A stretch of DNA of 64,000 bases from Akkermansia muciniphila (GTDB lineage Bacteria; Verrucomicrobiota; Verrucomicrobiia; Verrucomicrobiales; Akkermansiaceae): the NCBI GenBank assembly GCA_947624785.1, contig CANQLV010000002.1, positions 247,959 to 311,958 on the forward strand, read 5' to 3'. A program made the position numbers and the translations under genes. The notes under the pieces were generated by a model. It made no database searches, had not been told where the DNA came from, and worked only from the letters and a program-made list of their open reading frames with translations. Shown piece after piece: positions 17,436 through 26,736 of the stretch. Each line of letters starts with the position of its first letter. Positions within the stretch are counted from its first letter, which is position 1.

Positions 17436-20108
17436 TTAGGAGAGGGAATCAAGCATCCCTTTCAGTTGGGCCTGTTTTGCCTTCCAATCCGCCAGACGGG
17501 CTTTTTCTTGGTCTACGACTTCCGCCGGGGCTCTTTCTACAAAGCCCGCATTGCCCAGCTTGGCGGAGGATTTGGCGATTTCCCTGGCGATTTTATCCAG
17601 TTCCTTCCCCAGGCGTTCCTTTTCCGCTTCCACGTCAATGAGTCCTTCCAGGGGAAGGAAGAGCTCTCCCAGCGGCGTGAGGGCCGCAGGCGTTCCCTTG
17701 GGGGCGGAGTAGGCCGCGTCCCGGGTGACGGATTTGGCATTCGCCAGAATGGACAGCCGGGAGAGGATGTCCTGCGGGACGTCATGGGCGGTTTTCAGGA
17801 TGAAGCTGACGTTTTTGTTGTTGGAGAGATCATATTCCGCCTTCAGGTTCCGGGCCTTGTTGGCTGTTTCATAGAGGGCGGTGGCCTGGGCGTTCGCCAG
17901 CGCGGTGCGGGTTTCCTCCAGCCCCGCCAGGAGACCGTCCGCAGAGGGGAGGGGGGTGCGCATGAGCGGAATACCGCCGTTGGCGTCCGCAAAGCCTAGG
18001 GAAGCCCAGAGTTCTTCCGTGATGTGAGGCATGACCGGATGCAGCAGGGCCAGGTAGTGCCTGAGCACCGTGTCCATGGTGGTTAGCGTGGCCGCCCGTG
18101 CCGCAGGGTCCGCTCCGTCCCTCAAGTCGCCCTTGACGGCTTCCAGGAAGCGGTCGCAGTATTCGTTCCAGAAAAATTGGTACAGAGTCTGGATGAGGGC
18201 GTTGAATTCGTAGTCCGCCAGCGCTTTTTCCACGTCTGCATGAAGCTGCTTGAGCTTGGAGATGATGGAGATGTGCACGGGGGAGTAGTGCGGCGCAGCG
18301 CCTTCCTCTGCCGTTCCCTGCATCAGGCGGAAGCGGGTGGCGTTGTAGAGCTTGTTGGCAAAGTTCCTGCCTTCGCCGATCTGGTTTTCGTCAAAGCGCA
18401 CGTCCGTGCCTGTGGGGGCGATGCGCATGAGGCCGAAGCGGAGGCCGTCTGCGCCGTAGTTGGCGATCAGGTCTAGCGGGTCCGGGGAGTTGCCCAGGGA
18501 TTTGCTCATTTTACGCCCTATTTTGTCACGGATGATGGACGTGAAGAAGACGTTGCTGAACGGCTTGTCATGCTGGAAGCGGTAGCCGGCCATGATCATG
18601 CGGGCCACCCAGAAGAAGATGATGTCCGGTCCTGTGACAAGGTCCGTGGTGGGGTAGAATTTGGCGCGGGTTTCGTCATCCATGGTGGAGAAGGGCCACA
18701 GCCAGGAGGAGAACCAGGTGTCCATTACGTCACTGTCCTGAATCCAGTTTTCCGGATCCGTGGGCGGTTCGGTTCCCACGTAGAGGAAGCCTTGTTCCAG
18801 GGCGGAGGCGTCCAGGGCCGGGGCGTTCCTGAGTTCTTCCGCCTTGTCCTTCCGGTACCAGACGGGGATGCGGTGCCCCCACCAGAGCTGGCGGGAGATG
18901 CACCAGTCCTGGATGTTTTCCAGCCAGTGGGCATAGGTTTTCGCCCAGCGCGCGGGGCGGAAGGTGATGTCCCCGTCGGCCACGGCGTCCGCCGCTTCCT
19001 TCACACACGGGTATTTGAGGAACCATTGCATGGAGAGGCGCGGTTCGATCGGGACATTGGCGCGTTCGGAGAAGCCCACCTTGTTGTCATAGTCTTCAAT
19101 TTTGACCATGAGGCCGGCGGTTTCCAGCATTTCCACGGATTTCCGGCGCGCGTCAAAGCGGTCCATTCCGTGCAGTTCAGGCACTTCCGGGCAGTTGATA
19201 TGGCCGTCAGGGGTGAGGATATCGATGATTTCCAGATTGAATTTCCGGCCTATTTCAAAGTCTGCCTTGTCATGGGCCGGGGTGATTTTCAGAGCGCCCG
19301 TGCCGAATTCTATTTCCACGTATTCATCCCCGATGATGGGGATGGGGGTGGCGTTGAGCGGGCGCATGACGTTTTTGCCGATGAGGTGGGCGTACCGCGG
19401 ATCCTTCGGGTTGACGGCCACGGCCACGTCCGCCATGATGGTTTCCGGGCGGGTGGTGGCTACGTGAAGGGCTCCGGAGCCGTCTTCCAGCTTGTAGAGA
19501 ACGTTATAAAGCTTGCTTTTCTGCTCCGTCATGATGACTTCCTCATCGGAGAGGGCGGTGAGGGAAACGGGGCACCAGTTGACCATGCGGCGGCCGCGGT
19601 AGATGAGGCCTTCCCGGAAGAGGTCAATGAATACCTGCCCGACGGCTTTGGTGTATTCCTCATCCATCGTGAAGCGTTCGCGGTCCCAGTCACAGGAGCA
19701 GCCCAGCTTGTGGAGCTGGTTGATGATGATGCCTCCGTGTTTTTCCTTCCATTCCCAGACTTTTTCCAGGAAGGCTTCTCGTCCCAGGTCATGGCGGCTC
19801 TGCCCCGTCGTCTGCTTGAGATCCTTTTCCACCCGTACTTGCGTGGCTATTCCGGCGTGGTCCGTGCCCGGCAGCCACAGGGCTTCATATCCCTTCTGGC
19901 GCGCGCGGCGCACCAGGATGTCCTGGATGGTGTTGTTCAGCACATGGCCCAGGTGGAGCACTCCCGTGACGTTGGGGGGAGGGATGACGACGGAGTAGGC
20001 AGGCTTTTCAGAAGCCGGGTTAGCCTTGAAACAACCTTCTTCAATCCAGCGGGATTGCCATTTTTCTTCCACTAGGGACGGATCATATGCTTTGGGCAGA
20101 TCAGACAT
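17436..20108 (-). CDS. valS: Valyl-tRNA synthetase
   Basis: A class I aminoacyl-tRNA synthetase of 890 residues that charges tRNA-Val and edits threonine. HLGH (the HIGH motif) is at 52-55, and KMSKS is at about 532. The CP1 editing domain lies between them, and the C-terminal coiled-coil arm (EAEKERLGKELDKIAREI) is complete. An in-frame upstream start at 20261 would add 51 residues of Gly/Pro/Arg-rich sequence unlike ValS, so I place the start at MSDLPKAYD. Confidence 0.97.
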   Translation of the reverse strand: MSDLPKAYDPSLVEEKWQSRWIEEGCFKANPASEKPAYSVVIPPPNVTGVLHLGHVLNNTIQDILVRRARQKGYEALWLPGTDHAGIATQVRVEKDLKQTTGQSRHDLGREAFLEKVWEWKEKHGGIIINQLHKLGCSCDWDRERFTMDEEYTKAVGQVFIDLFREGLIYRGRRMVNWCPVSLTALSDEEVIMTEQKSKLYNVLYKLEDGSGALHVATTRPETIMADVAVAVNPKDPRYAHLIGKNVMRPLNATPIPIIGDEYVEIEFGTGALKITPAHDKADFEIGRKFNLEIIDILTPDGHINCPEVPELHGMDRFDARRKSVEMLETAGLMVKIEDYDNKVGFSERANVPIEPRLSMQWFLKYPCVKEAADAVADGDITFRPARWAKTYAHWLENIQDWCISRQLWWGHRIPVWYRKDKAEELRNAPALDASALEQGFLYVGTEPPTDPENWIQDSDVMDTWFSSWLWPFSTMDDETRAKFYPTTDLVTGPDIIFFWVARMIMAGYRFQHDKPFSNVFFTSIIRDKIGRKMSKSLGNSPDPLDLIANYGADGLRFGLMRIAPTGTDVRFDENQIGEGRNFANKLYNATRFRLMQGTAEEGAAPHYSPVHISIISKLKQLHADVEKALADYEFNALIQTLYQFFWNEYCDRFLEAVKGDLRDGADPAARAATLTTMDTVLRHYLALLHPVMPHITEELWASLGFADANGGIPLMRTPLPSADGLLAGLEETRTALANAQATALYETANKARNLKAEYDLSNNKNVSFILKTAHDVPQDILSRLSILANAKSVTRDAAYSAPKGTPAALTPLGELFLPLEGLIDVEAEKERLGKELDKIAREIAKSSAKLGNAGFVERAPAEVVDQEKARLADWKAKQAQLKGMLDSLS

Positions 20109-20204
20109 GGGCAAAAGGGTACCATAAAGTTTTTTTCTTTCAATCCCTACCTGCCCGGCGGAGGGCGGAAAAACCGGCTCTTTCCTCCCCCGGAGCGGCG
20201 GTAT

Positions 20205-20241
20205 GAAAAAGCCGCCGGCTCCCTGGCGGGAACCGGCGGCT
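20205..20241 (-). terminator. Terminator after the GH2 gene
   Basis: A 9-bp GC-rich stem (20210-20218 with 20233-20241) is followed on the minus strand by a T run (A run 20206-20210). It lies 24 bases beyond the GH2 stop and separates it from valS. Confidence 0.85.
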
Positions 20242-20264
20242 GGAGTGGAGGTTTTTCCCAAGGT

Positions 20265-23228
20265 TTATTTGACCGTCACGGTCGTCTGGGCCGGCTTGAG
20301 GCCGTTGGAGATGACCTGGAGAGTCACTTTTCCGGATTCACCCTTGCGGGAACGCAGAATGACCTGGGCAAGGCCGTTGAAGGCCTTGATTTTCATGATG
20401 TTTTTGTTTTCCGGGTTCGCCATGGTGGTGAAGTCCGTGGGATCGCCGTTGCAGATGCCGGCAATGTCCGCGGGGCCGCTTACCTTGAAGGTGAGCTGGT
20501 TTTTGCTGCGGGGCACCATGCGGCCCTGCGCGTCGCGGACGGCCACGGTGACGTAGGAGAGGTCATAACCGTCTCCCTTGATTTCACTGCGGTCCGGCTT
20601 GAGGGTGAGCGCCGCCGGTTTTCCGGTGGTGGTTACCGTGTCGGTAGCCCAGGGCTTGCCGTCTTTTTTGACGACGACCTTGAGGGTGCCGGGCGTGTAT
20701 TTCACGTCTTCCCACACGAGGCGGTAGCGGTCTTTATCACCGGTGCCCTTTTTGCGGACTCCCTGGGATTTCCCGTTGAGGAAGAGTTCCGCTTCATCCC
20801 CGCTGGTGTAGACGTGCACGGGCGTTACCTGGCCCTTGCGTTCCGGCCAGTTCCAGTGCGGCAGGATGTGGGCCATCTTGACATCCGGCCTCCAGTGGGC
20901 CTGGTAGATGTAGAAGCGGTCCTTCTTGAAGCCGCACAGGTCCACGATGCCGAAGTAGGAACTTCGGGAGGGCGCGCGGTTGCCCAGCTTCTTGAGCTCG
21001 GCCATCATTTTTTCACGTTCCGGACCTTCCGGCACGTTCAGGGCATTGGTGGCGTCCAGGTTGTACGGGGTGGGTTCTCCCAGGTAGTCAAAGCCCGTCC
21101 ACACGTATTCGCCCGCACTGTTGGGGTTGTCGTCCTGGGCGGCGAATTCCACGTCCGGACGGTAGGCCCAGCCGGGGGCGTAGAGGTCATAGGAGCTGAC
21201 CTGGTAGAGGAAGAAGCCCTTGCTCTTGTTCCAGTCCACGGGGAAGAAGTATTCTCCACGCGTGCTGACGCAGGATGAGGTTTCACTGGCGTAGAAGGGC
21301 TGGTCCGGGCGGTCCTTGGAGAAGGCCTTGTACGCCCAGGGCTTGTAGTTGTAGCCATAGACGTCCATGGTGTCCGCAAAGCCGTTCCGGGCGGCGCCTG
21401 CGTCATTGCAGCCGGCCGTCACCTTGCGGGTGGGGTCTTCCCGGTGGAAGAGGTCCGTGAGGTTCTGGGAGACACTGTGCAGGTTTTTGTTGCCCTGTTC
21501 CGGCACTTCGTTGCCCGTGCTCCAGGCGATGACGCTGGGGTGGTTGCGGTCCCGGTGGCAGAAGTTGACCAGGTCGCGTTCATGCCATTCGTCAAAGTAG
21601 TTGTGGTAGTCCTGCCCTTTTTTGGCGCTGTGCCACATGTCGAAGAGTTCGTCAATGACCAGGATGCCCATCTTGTCGCACAGGTCCAGCACTTCCGGCG
21701 CGGGAGGGTTGTGGGACGTACGGATGGAGTTGACGCCGAATTCCTTCAGGATTTCAATCTGGCGTTCGTAGCCGCGCGTATGGGCGGCTCCGCCCAGGGG
21801 CCCCAGGTCATGGTGCTGGCAGACGCCCTTGAGCTGCACGCGCTCCCCGTTGAGGTAGAAGCCCGTGGGCTTCCATTCAATGGTGCGCACGCCGAAGTTT
21901 GTGAGCTTCTGGTCAATGATCTTGTCGCCCAGCTTGACCGTGGTTTTCATCTTGTACAGATGGGGGGTGTTGAGCGTCCACAGGGTGGGGTTTTTAAGCG
22001 TCAGCGTGCTGGTGACCTTGCCTTTTTCCCCGGCGGGGATCGCTTCCCCTTTGGTAGTGGTTGTGGCCACCACCTTGTCGCCGTCCAGAATTTCTTCCGT
22101 AACGGAGGGGGTGACGGCCTTGTCCGTGGTGTTTTTCACCGTGGTGTCCACTTCCACCTTGGCGGAGGATTTGGTGATTTCCGGAGTTTTGACGAAGACT
22201 CCCCAGTGTTCGATGTGCACGGGGTTGGATTCCGTGAGCCACACATGACGGTGGATGCCGCCGCCCGGATACCAGCGGGAGGAGTTGGGGGGATTGTCCA
22301 CCCTGACGGCGATGGTGTTTTTCTGGCCGAATTTCAGGAAGGGCGTGATGTCCACGCGGAAGGATCCGTACCCGTATTTCCATTCTCCGGCCAGGTCTCC
22401 GTTTACATAGATTTTCGGGCGGGACATGATGCCGTCAAAGTCCAGATAGAATTGGTTGCCCTTGGCGTCCGCCGGTACTTCCAGCGTTTTGCGGTACCAG
22501 CCGATGCCGTCCCACGGGAGCTTGCCTGTTTCATTGGGAAGGTCCATGCGGTATGGCCCTTCCACACCCCAGTCATGCGGCAGGTTCAGGGAGCGCCAGT
22601 TTTTGTCGTTGAAACCGGGGCTGGAGGGATGGTCCGCCTTGCTGGCTCCGGCGGCGGCCTGCGGGCGGATGATTTCCCCCTTGCCGTCTTTGAAGGTGAT
22701 TTCACGGATGCTGGCCCAGTTGCTCTGGTTGTTGCCCGTGACGGTGACGCGGAAGTAGCGGGGCTTGCCGGTTTTGTTTTCCACCGTGTCTTCCTTGGAG
22801 TCGTTCTGTCCGGAAGTTTTGTCTTCAATGGTCGTCCAGCGTTTTCCGTCACCGGAGCCTTCCAGCTTGAAAAGATGGTTGTTTTGTTTTTCCCACAGAA
22901 TGCTGACGGTTTTCACGTCTACGGGGCGTCCCATGTCCACGGTGATTTTTTCCCCGCTTTTGCCGCCGTCGGCACACCAGCGGGTGGATTTGTCCCCGTC
23001 CACGGCATTATCTGCCGGATTGCCTGATTCCTCACTGGTGGCAGTGGCGAATCCCATGGCTTTTCCCGGTTCCGGCTGCGTACTGCCATCCGGCATTTTT
23101 CCGAAACGGGCAAATTTCCAGTTCCAATCCAGGCTCTCCGTTTTGGTGGCGTCCAGAGGCGCCGCCATGAGGCTGGCGATGCTGAACGCAGTAATGCAGA
23201 GGGTCGTGCGTGTAATGTTGGTGAACAT
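20265..23228 (-). CDS. Secreted GH2 beta-galactosidase with inserted F5/8-type domain
   Basis: A glycoside hydrolase of about 987 residues. The ATG at 23228 gives a clean signal peptide (ITAFSIASLMAAP); a TTG at 23258 is an alternative. The GH2 jelly-roll begins at about 30 (LDWNWKFARFG). It is interrupted at about 55-190 by an F5/8 type C (CBM32-like) domain (NAVDGDKSTRW, FRVTVTG), then resumes with LPHDWGVEGPY. The TIM barrel has the acid/base Glu574 (GNEVPEQ) and nucleophile Glu649 (YASETSS). Bacterial Ig-like domains end it. It probably removes beta-linked galactose from host glycans in the periplasm or outside the cell. Confidence 0.92.
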   Translation of the reverse strand: MFTNITRTTLCITAFSIASLMAAPLDATKTESLDWNWKFARFGKMPDGSTQPEPGKAMGFATATSEESGNPADNAVDGDKSTRWCADGGKSGEKITVDMGRPVDVKTVSILWEKQNNHLFKLEGSGDGKRWTTIEDKTSGQNDSKEDTVENKTGKPRYFRVTVTGNNQSNWASIREITFKDGKGEIIRPQAAAGASKADHPSSPGFNDKNWRSLNLPHDWGVEGPYRMDLPNETGKLPWDGIGWYRKTLEVPADAKGNQFYLDFDGIMSRPKIYVNGDLAGEWKYGYGSFRVDITPFLKFGQKNTIAVRVDNPPNSSRWYPGGGIHRHVWLTESNPVHIEHWGVFVKTPEITKSSAKVEVDTTVKNTTDKAVTPSVTEEILDGDKVVATTTTKGEAIPAGEKGKVTSTLTLKNPTLWTLNTPHLYKMKTTVKLGDKIIDQKLTNFGVRTIEWKPTGFYLNGERVQLKGVCQHHDLGPLGGAAHTRGYERQIEILKEFGVNSIRTSHNPPAPEVLDLCDKMGILVIDELFDMWHSAKKGQDYHNYFDEWHERDLVNFCHRDRNHPSVIAWSTGNEVPEQGNKNLHSVSQNLTDLFHREDPTRKVTAGCNDAGAARNGFADTMDVYGYNYKPWAYKAFSKDRPDQPFYASETSSCVSTRGEYFFPVDWNKSKGFFLYQVSSYDLYAPGWAYRPDVEFAAQDDNPNSAGEYVWTGFDYLGEPTPYNLDATNALNVPEGPEREKMMAELKKLGNRAPSRSSYFGIVDLCGFKKDRFYIYQAHWRPDVKMAHILPHWNWPERKGQVTPVHVYTSGDEAELFLNGKSQGVRKKGTGDKDRYRLVWEDVKYTPGTLKVVVKKDGKPWATDTVTTTGKPAALTLKPDRSEIKGDGYDLSYVTVAVRDAQGRMVPRSKNQLTFKVSGPADIAGICNGDPTDFTTMANPENKNIMKIKAFNGLAQVILRSRKGESGKVTLQVISNGLKPAQTTVTVK

Positions 23229-23235
23229 ATCTGTG

Positions 23236-23270
23236 ATATTACGACTGGAAATTTGCAATCTTGCAAGATT
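23236..23270 (-). promoter_or_regulatory. GH2 promoter with overlapping 14-bp palindrome
   Basis: On the minus strand TAATAT (23236-23241) ends exactly 7 bases before the ATG at 23228, predicting an almost leaderless mRNA. The perfect palindrome AATCTTGCAAGATT (23257-23270) contains TTGCAA at the -35 position with a long 19-base spacer, which suggests activator or repressor control. A second TTGCAA is at 23253-23258. Confidence 0.45.
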
Positions 23271-23458
23271 TTTATTCAGCAGAACGCGGTTTCTGTACGG
23301 ATTCCATCACCAGGGCTTCACGTATCCGGCGGGATGACTTGCAGCCGCCGTCCGGTTATGTATGGAGGCGTCTTCCGGAAATATGGTTGAGAGGAAGATG
23401 CCCCCGGTCAAAAAGAGAGGACGAATGAATCGGTTGGATGGACTGGAGCCGGGGGAAT
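23271..23458. other. Intergenic stretch between the foldase and GH2 genes
   Basis: Together with the flanking terminator and promoter this makes about 300 bases without a gene. No coding frame, RNA gene or repeat is convincing. Confidence 0.5.
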
Positions 23459-23504
23459 GAAAAAGAGAATGCCGGACCGGCCTTGTTGAATGGGCCGGTC
23501 CGGC
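23459..23504 (-). terminator. Terminator after the SurA-like gene
   Basis: A perfect 12-bp GC-rich stem (23471-23482 with 23493-23504) is followed on the minus strand by a T-rich tail (complement of 23459-23470). Confidence 0.8.
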
Positions 23505-23532
23505 AACGGGGGGAAGGGAAAACCGGGGGAAC

Positions 23533-24651
23533 TCAGATGTACACTTTGACGATGGCTTTTTTCCGGAGGCGTTCCACCCATTTTTTATAGCGTTCATTGC
23601 TGCGCTTGTTGCGCGCCATCATGTCAATCTGCTCCTTGATGGCGGAAAGAGGCGGGGGCGGGGCCAGTTCCTTTTTTTCCACCAGCACGATGGTGAAGCC
23701 GGAGGAGTCTACCAGCGGCCCGATGATTTCGCCGGGCTGCGCGCCAAAGATGATGGCGGCGGATTCCGGGGAGAGCGTGGAGCGCTCCGTGACGGGCCAG
23801 TCGCCGCCTTTTTCCGCATAGAGGTCCTTGGAGTACCGCTTGGCCATGTCTTCAAAGGCGGCGTTTTTGGATTTGATTTCCTTGGCGATGAGCTCCGCCA
23901 GGTTGAGCTGCACTTCCGGCGTGGAGGCGGAGTCGTCCCCCAGCATGGGGATGAAGATTTTCTTGAATTTGATTTTGTCCTTGGTCAGGTCCCGGTATTG
24001 TTCCTTGGTGGCCTCGTATTCCTGCCGTATTTCTTCCGGGGTGGGCGGTATTTCCTGGTCGTATTTGGAGGCGCGCATGATCTGGACCTGGAGCTGTTTT
24101 TTCGTCATTTCCCGGAAGGCGCGGATGGTCATGCCGGAAAGGTTCAGGTTTTTCAGGAAGGCGGAGCGGTCGCCGTTGAAGGTGGTCAGGATGGTGCGGT
24201 TGATTTCCTGGTCAATGAGGGAGTCGCGGATGACGCCGCCCAAGCCTTCGAATTCGTTGCGAAGCAGTTCGCGCTCCACCAGGTCTTCAATGATGTTTTT
24301 TTTCGCCAGGGCGAGCTGTTTGTAGAATTCGGGCCCCTGCTTGGGGTACTGGGCCGCGAGCTGCGCGCCGATGGGCATGAGCCGCACGCTGACTTCATTG
24401 GCCGTGATCGGGCGACCGTTGACGGTGGCCGCTATCCGGTTGACGATGCGCTGGGGCTGCATGCGGGAGGCCGGCGCTTCGTTCGGGGAGATGCGCTTGG
24501 ATTCGTCCGGACGCACCGGTTCCCTTCCTTCATCCCCGTGGAGCTGAACGGCCCGCGGAAGGGAGGCCCGTGAATCCACGATGCTTTGCGCCTGTGCAGA
24601 TAAGGCCATGGTACAGATGAGAAGCGCCTGGATGTGGGTCCTGATATTCAT
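23533..24651 (-). CDS. Periplasmic SurA/PpiC-type peptidyl-prolyl isomerase
   Basis: A 372-residue protein with a signal peptide (ALLICTMALSAQA) from the ATG at 24651. An N-terminal chaperone region starts at about residue 50 (IVNRIAATVNGRPITANEV), as in SurA. A single parvulin-like rotamase domain follows at about 230-330 (FEDMAKRYSKD, GGDWP, GEIIGPLVDSSGFTIVLV). It should help fold outer-membrane proteins. A longer frame to 24834 has no signal sequence at its start and is rejected. The promoter at 24685-24712 fits the chosen start. Confidence 0.88.
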   Translation of the reverse strand: MNIRTHIQALLICTMALSAQAQSIVDSRASLPRAVQLHGDEGREPVRPDESKRISPNEAPASRMQPQRIVNRIAATVNGRPITANEVSVRLMPIGAQLAAQYPKQGPEFYKQLALAKKNIIEDLVERELLRNEFEGLGGVIRDSLIDQEINRTILTTFNGDRSAFLKNLNLSGMTIRAFREMTKKQLQVQIMRASKYDQEIPPTPEEIRQEYEATKEQYRDLTKDKIKFKKIFIPMLGDDSASTPEVQLNLAELIAKEIKSKNAAFEDMAKRYSKDLYAEKGGDWPVTERSTLSPESAAIIFGAQPGEIIGPLVDSSGFTIVLVEKKELAPPPPLSAIKEQIDMMARNKRSNERYKKWVERLRKKAIVKVYI

Positions 24652-24684
24652 GGAGGGGAGAAAAAGAAGCTTTAATGTTTCCGG

Positions 24685-24712
24685 ATGATAGGGAACGGCC
24701 CTGTAAAGACAA
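24685..24712 (-). promoter_or_regulatory. Promoter of the SurA-like gene
   Basis: Minus strand TTGTCT (24707-24712), 16-base spacer, TATCAT (24685-24690). The predicted start, near 24678, gives a leader of about 27 bases. Confidence 0.55.
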
Positions 24713-24828
24713 TCTATTTCTGGGTATGTATGGACACCGCCCCGCAGGGGAGGGAGGGCGGTCTCCGCATTTTTGCTGACTGTGGATGTGCTTGGTAAAT
24801 GCCGTTTTTCCCTATACAGTGTGCGCCG

Positions 24829-25554
24829 ATGCATGATTGCCGTTTATTGAGGGGAGTGGTCCGTTCCTCCCGTCCGGCCAATATTCCCACGCTGTTCACC
24901 AATGCGGCCGTGGCGTGGGCTGCCGTACGGGGAGCGGAGCTGCCGCCTGCCGGCCTGTACGCGGGCGTAGTGCTGATGGGGCTGTGCTTTTATTTGTACG
25001 GCATGTGGGAGAACGACCGTGTGGATGCCAGGTGGGACGCTTCCCGTTATCCGGACCGTCCCGTGCCGTGTGGTGCGGTGAGCGTGTCCGTGCTGAGGCT
25101 GCTGTCCCTGGTGGCCGGGCTGTCCGGACTGGTGCTGAATATGGCGCTGGGCGGGGAGTTTGCCGCGGGCGCTGTACTGCTGATTGTGATTTCCCTGTAC
25201 AATATGTTTCACAAGTTGTGGAGCGGCTCCGTTTTTCTGATGGGGCTGTGCCGCGGGCTGTGGGTGCTGACCGCCGGGCTGGTGTTTGCCCATGCGGGAG
25301 GGGAACCCGTGCTGCCCGCGTTCCTGCTGTGGTATGCTTTCAGCCTGTTTGCGTTTACCTGCGTGATTTCCATGGTGGCCCGGCGCGAAGCGGGCAGGCC
25401 CCGGGTTCAGGCGGCCGTGGTGCTGCTGCTTTCCGGCATGTGCCTGTTTGATGCGGTATGGCTGTTGAGCCTGGGTTCCCTGCTGTGGATCGGCGCCGTT
25501 TTATTGTGGGCGGGAACGCGGCTGCTGCAGAAGCTCGGCTGCCGGGCTACATAG
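24829..25554 (+). CDS. UbiA-family prenyltransferase-like membrane protein
   Basis: A polytopic protein of about 241 residues, shorter than classical UbiA/MenA (about 290). The first Asp-rich motif is present as WENDRVDARWD, followed by RPVPCG. The second motif, usually DxxxD, is replaced by YNMFHK followed by MGLCRGL. This recalls the EboC-like branch rather than quinone prenyltransferases. It should act on a prenyl or similar lipid at the membrane; the substrate is unknown. I use the ATG at 24829; an in-frame start at 24799 is possible. It is divergent from the SurA-like gene. Confidence 0.75.
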   Translation: MHDCRLLRGVVRSSRPANIPTLFTNAAVAWAAVRGAELPPAGLYAGVVLMGLCFYLYGMWENDRVDARWDASRYPDRPVPCGAVSVSVLRLLSLVAGLSGLVLNMALGGEFAAGAVLLIVISLYNMFHKLWSGSVFLMGLCRGLWVLTAGLVFAHAGGEPVLPAFLLWYAFSLFAFTCVISMVARREAGRPRVQAAVVLLLSGMCLFDAVWLLSLGSLLWIGAVLLWAGTRLLQKLGCRAT

Positions 25555-25609
25555 GTTTGGATTGAATTTACATGGAAAGTGTGCATCATCTAACGCGAGA
25601 AAGTGGGTT

Positions 25610-26266
25610 ATGAATGAATTGATCATCAAGATAGGACCGTTGTTCTGGGTTTTGAGCGTCCTGGCCGTGTACGCGCTGGCGGTTGTTGCGGAGCGGATTT
25701 TATATTTCCACAGGATTCAGATTAATACCGGGGATTTTTTAAGGGGTATTTCCAAGCTGGTGAATGCCGGAAAGACGGATGAAGCCCGGCATGAGGCTTC
25801 CATTCTGCCGGGACCGGCGGCCCGCGTGGTTGCCTCCGTGCTGGCGCATGCCGGATTGCGGCGTGAAGAGCTCCGGACCGTGGCGGAGGATTCCGTGCAG
25901 ATGGAGGTGTTCCAGATTGAGAAGAATATCCGCGGCCTCCTGGTAGTGGCTACGGTGAGCCCGCTGATAGGCGTGCTGGGGACGATTCAGGGGCTGGTGG
26001 GTTTTTATTCCCAGCCGGGCCTCCTGGAAGGGAAGGCCCCCACCCTCGCCATGTCGGACGCCGTTTACCAGGCCCTGCTGAGCTCCGCCCTGGGGCTGAG
26101 CATTGCGATTCCCGCTTATTTGTTTTATTCCTACCTGGCTTCCCGCTCACGCCAGATTGTGCATTCCCTGGAACGGGCCGGTACGGAGGCCGTGTGCCTG
26201 GTGTGCGACGCCCGCCAGAGGAGGGAGGAAGGGGAGAGCATGACCGGACGGGGAGTGCAAGCGTAA
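25610..26266 (+). CDS. exbB: ExbB/TolQ-type proton channel
   Basis: A 218-residue inner-membrane protein with three membrane segments: one near the N-terminus and two after about 110 (VVATVSPLIGVLGTIQGLVG and SALGLSIAIPAYLFY). The conserved threonine-bearing second helix and the GL-SIAIP third helix are diagnostic for MotA/TolQ/ExbB. It should use the proton motive force to energise the TonB-like protein encoded two genes later. I chose the ATG at 25610, where homology begins. Confidence 0.88.
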   Translation: MNELIIKIGPLFWVLSVLAVYALAVVAERILYFHRIQINTGDFLRGISKLVNAGKTDEARHEASILPGPAARVVASVLAHAGLRREELRTVAEDSVQMEVFQIEKNIRGLLVVATVSPLIGVLGTIQGLVGFYSQPGLLEGKAPTLAMSDAVYQALLSSALGLSIAIPAYLFYSYLASRSRQIVHSLERAGTEAVCLVCDARQRREEGESMTGRGVQA

Positions 26267-26284
26267 TAGGGAAGGAGGAAAGGC

Positions 26285-26716
26285 ATGCAGATCAAGACGC
26301 GCTCAACGTTGCCCGCCGGGGCGTTTTTCATGCAGGTGGTCGTCCTGCTGGATTTGGTCGTGCTTGTCTGCGTGCTGACGATCATGACTTCCCGCGTGGG
26401 GATGGCGTACGGGTATGAGGTGAAGGCCCCGTCCTCCCGTTTCCTGATGAACATTGTGGGGGATGTGGAGTTTATTTCCGTCACGGCCGGCGACCAGCCC
26501 GCTTTTTACATCGGGAACCGCCTGGTTGAAGGCGGACTTCCGGGCGTTTCCGCAGAATTGGACCGGATTTCCCGGGAGAATGAGGGGGACGGCGGACGCA
26601 TGGGGATTGCCCTGCGGCTGGATTCCGCCGTTTCACGGGCTCTGGAACAGCAATTGGTGGATATGGTGCTTGCCAAGGGAATGACGTGCTATATTGCCGC
26701 CGAGCCCGCGGATTGA
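26285..26716 (+). CDS. exbD: ExbD/TolR-like protein
   Basis: A 143-residue protein with one N-terminal membrane helix (VVVLLDLVVLVCVLTIM) containing the single Asp expected of ExbD/TolR, and a periplasmic domain with a strand-helix pattern (VSRALEQQLVDMVLAKGM). Sequence identity to classical ExbD looks low, so the call rests on the helix, size and position between exbB and the TonB-like gene. A strong GGAGG site precedes it. Confidence 0.75.
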   Translation: MQIKTRSTLPAGAFFMQVVVLLDLVVLVCVLTIMTSRVGMAYGYEVKAPSSRFLMNIVGDVEFISVTAGDQPAFYIGNRLVEGGLPGVSAELDRISRENEGDGGRMGIALRLDSAVSRALEQQLVDMVLAKGMTCYIAAEPAD

Positions 26717-26736
26717 TCTTTTTTCCATTCTGCCGC

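Noticed and set aside
18570..20075. A 501-codon plus-strand frame opposite valS
   Set aside because: A shadow of valS; low-complexity composition and no recognisable fold.
21444..23027. A 527-codon plus-strand frame opposite the GH2 gene
   Set aside because: A shadow of the GH2 reading frame, with no start signal or domain.
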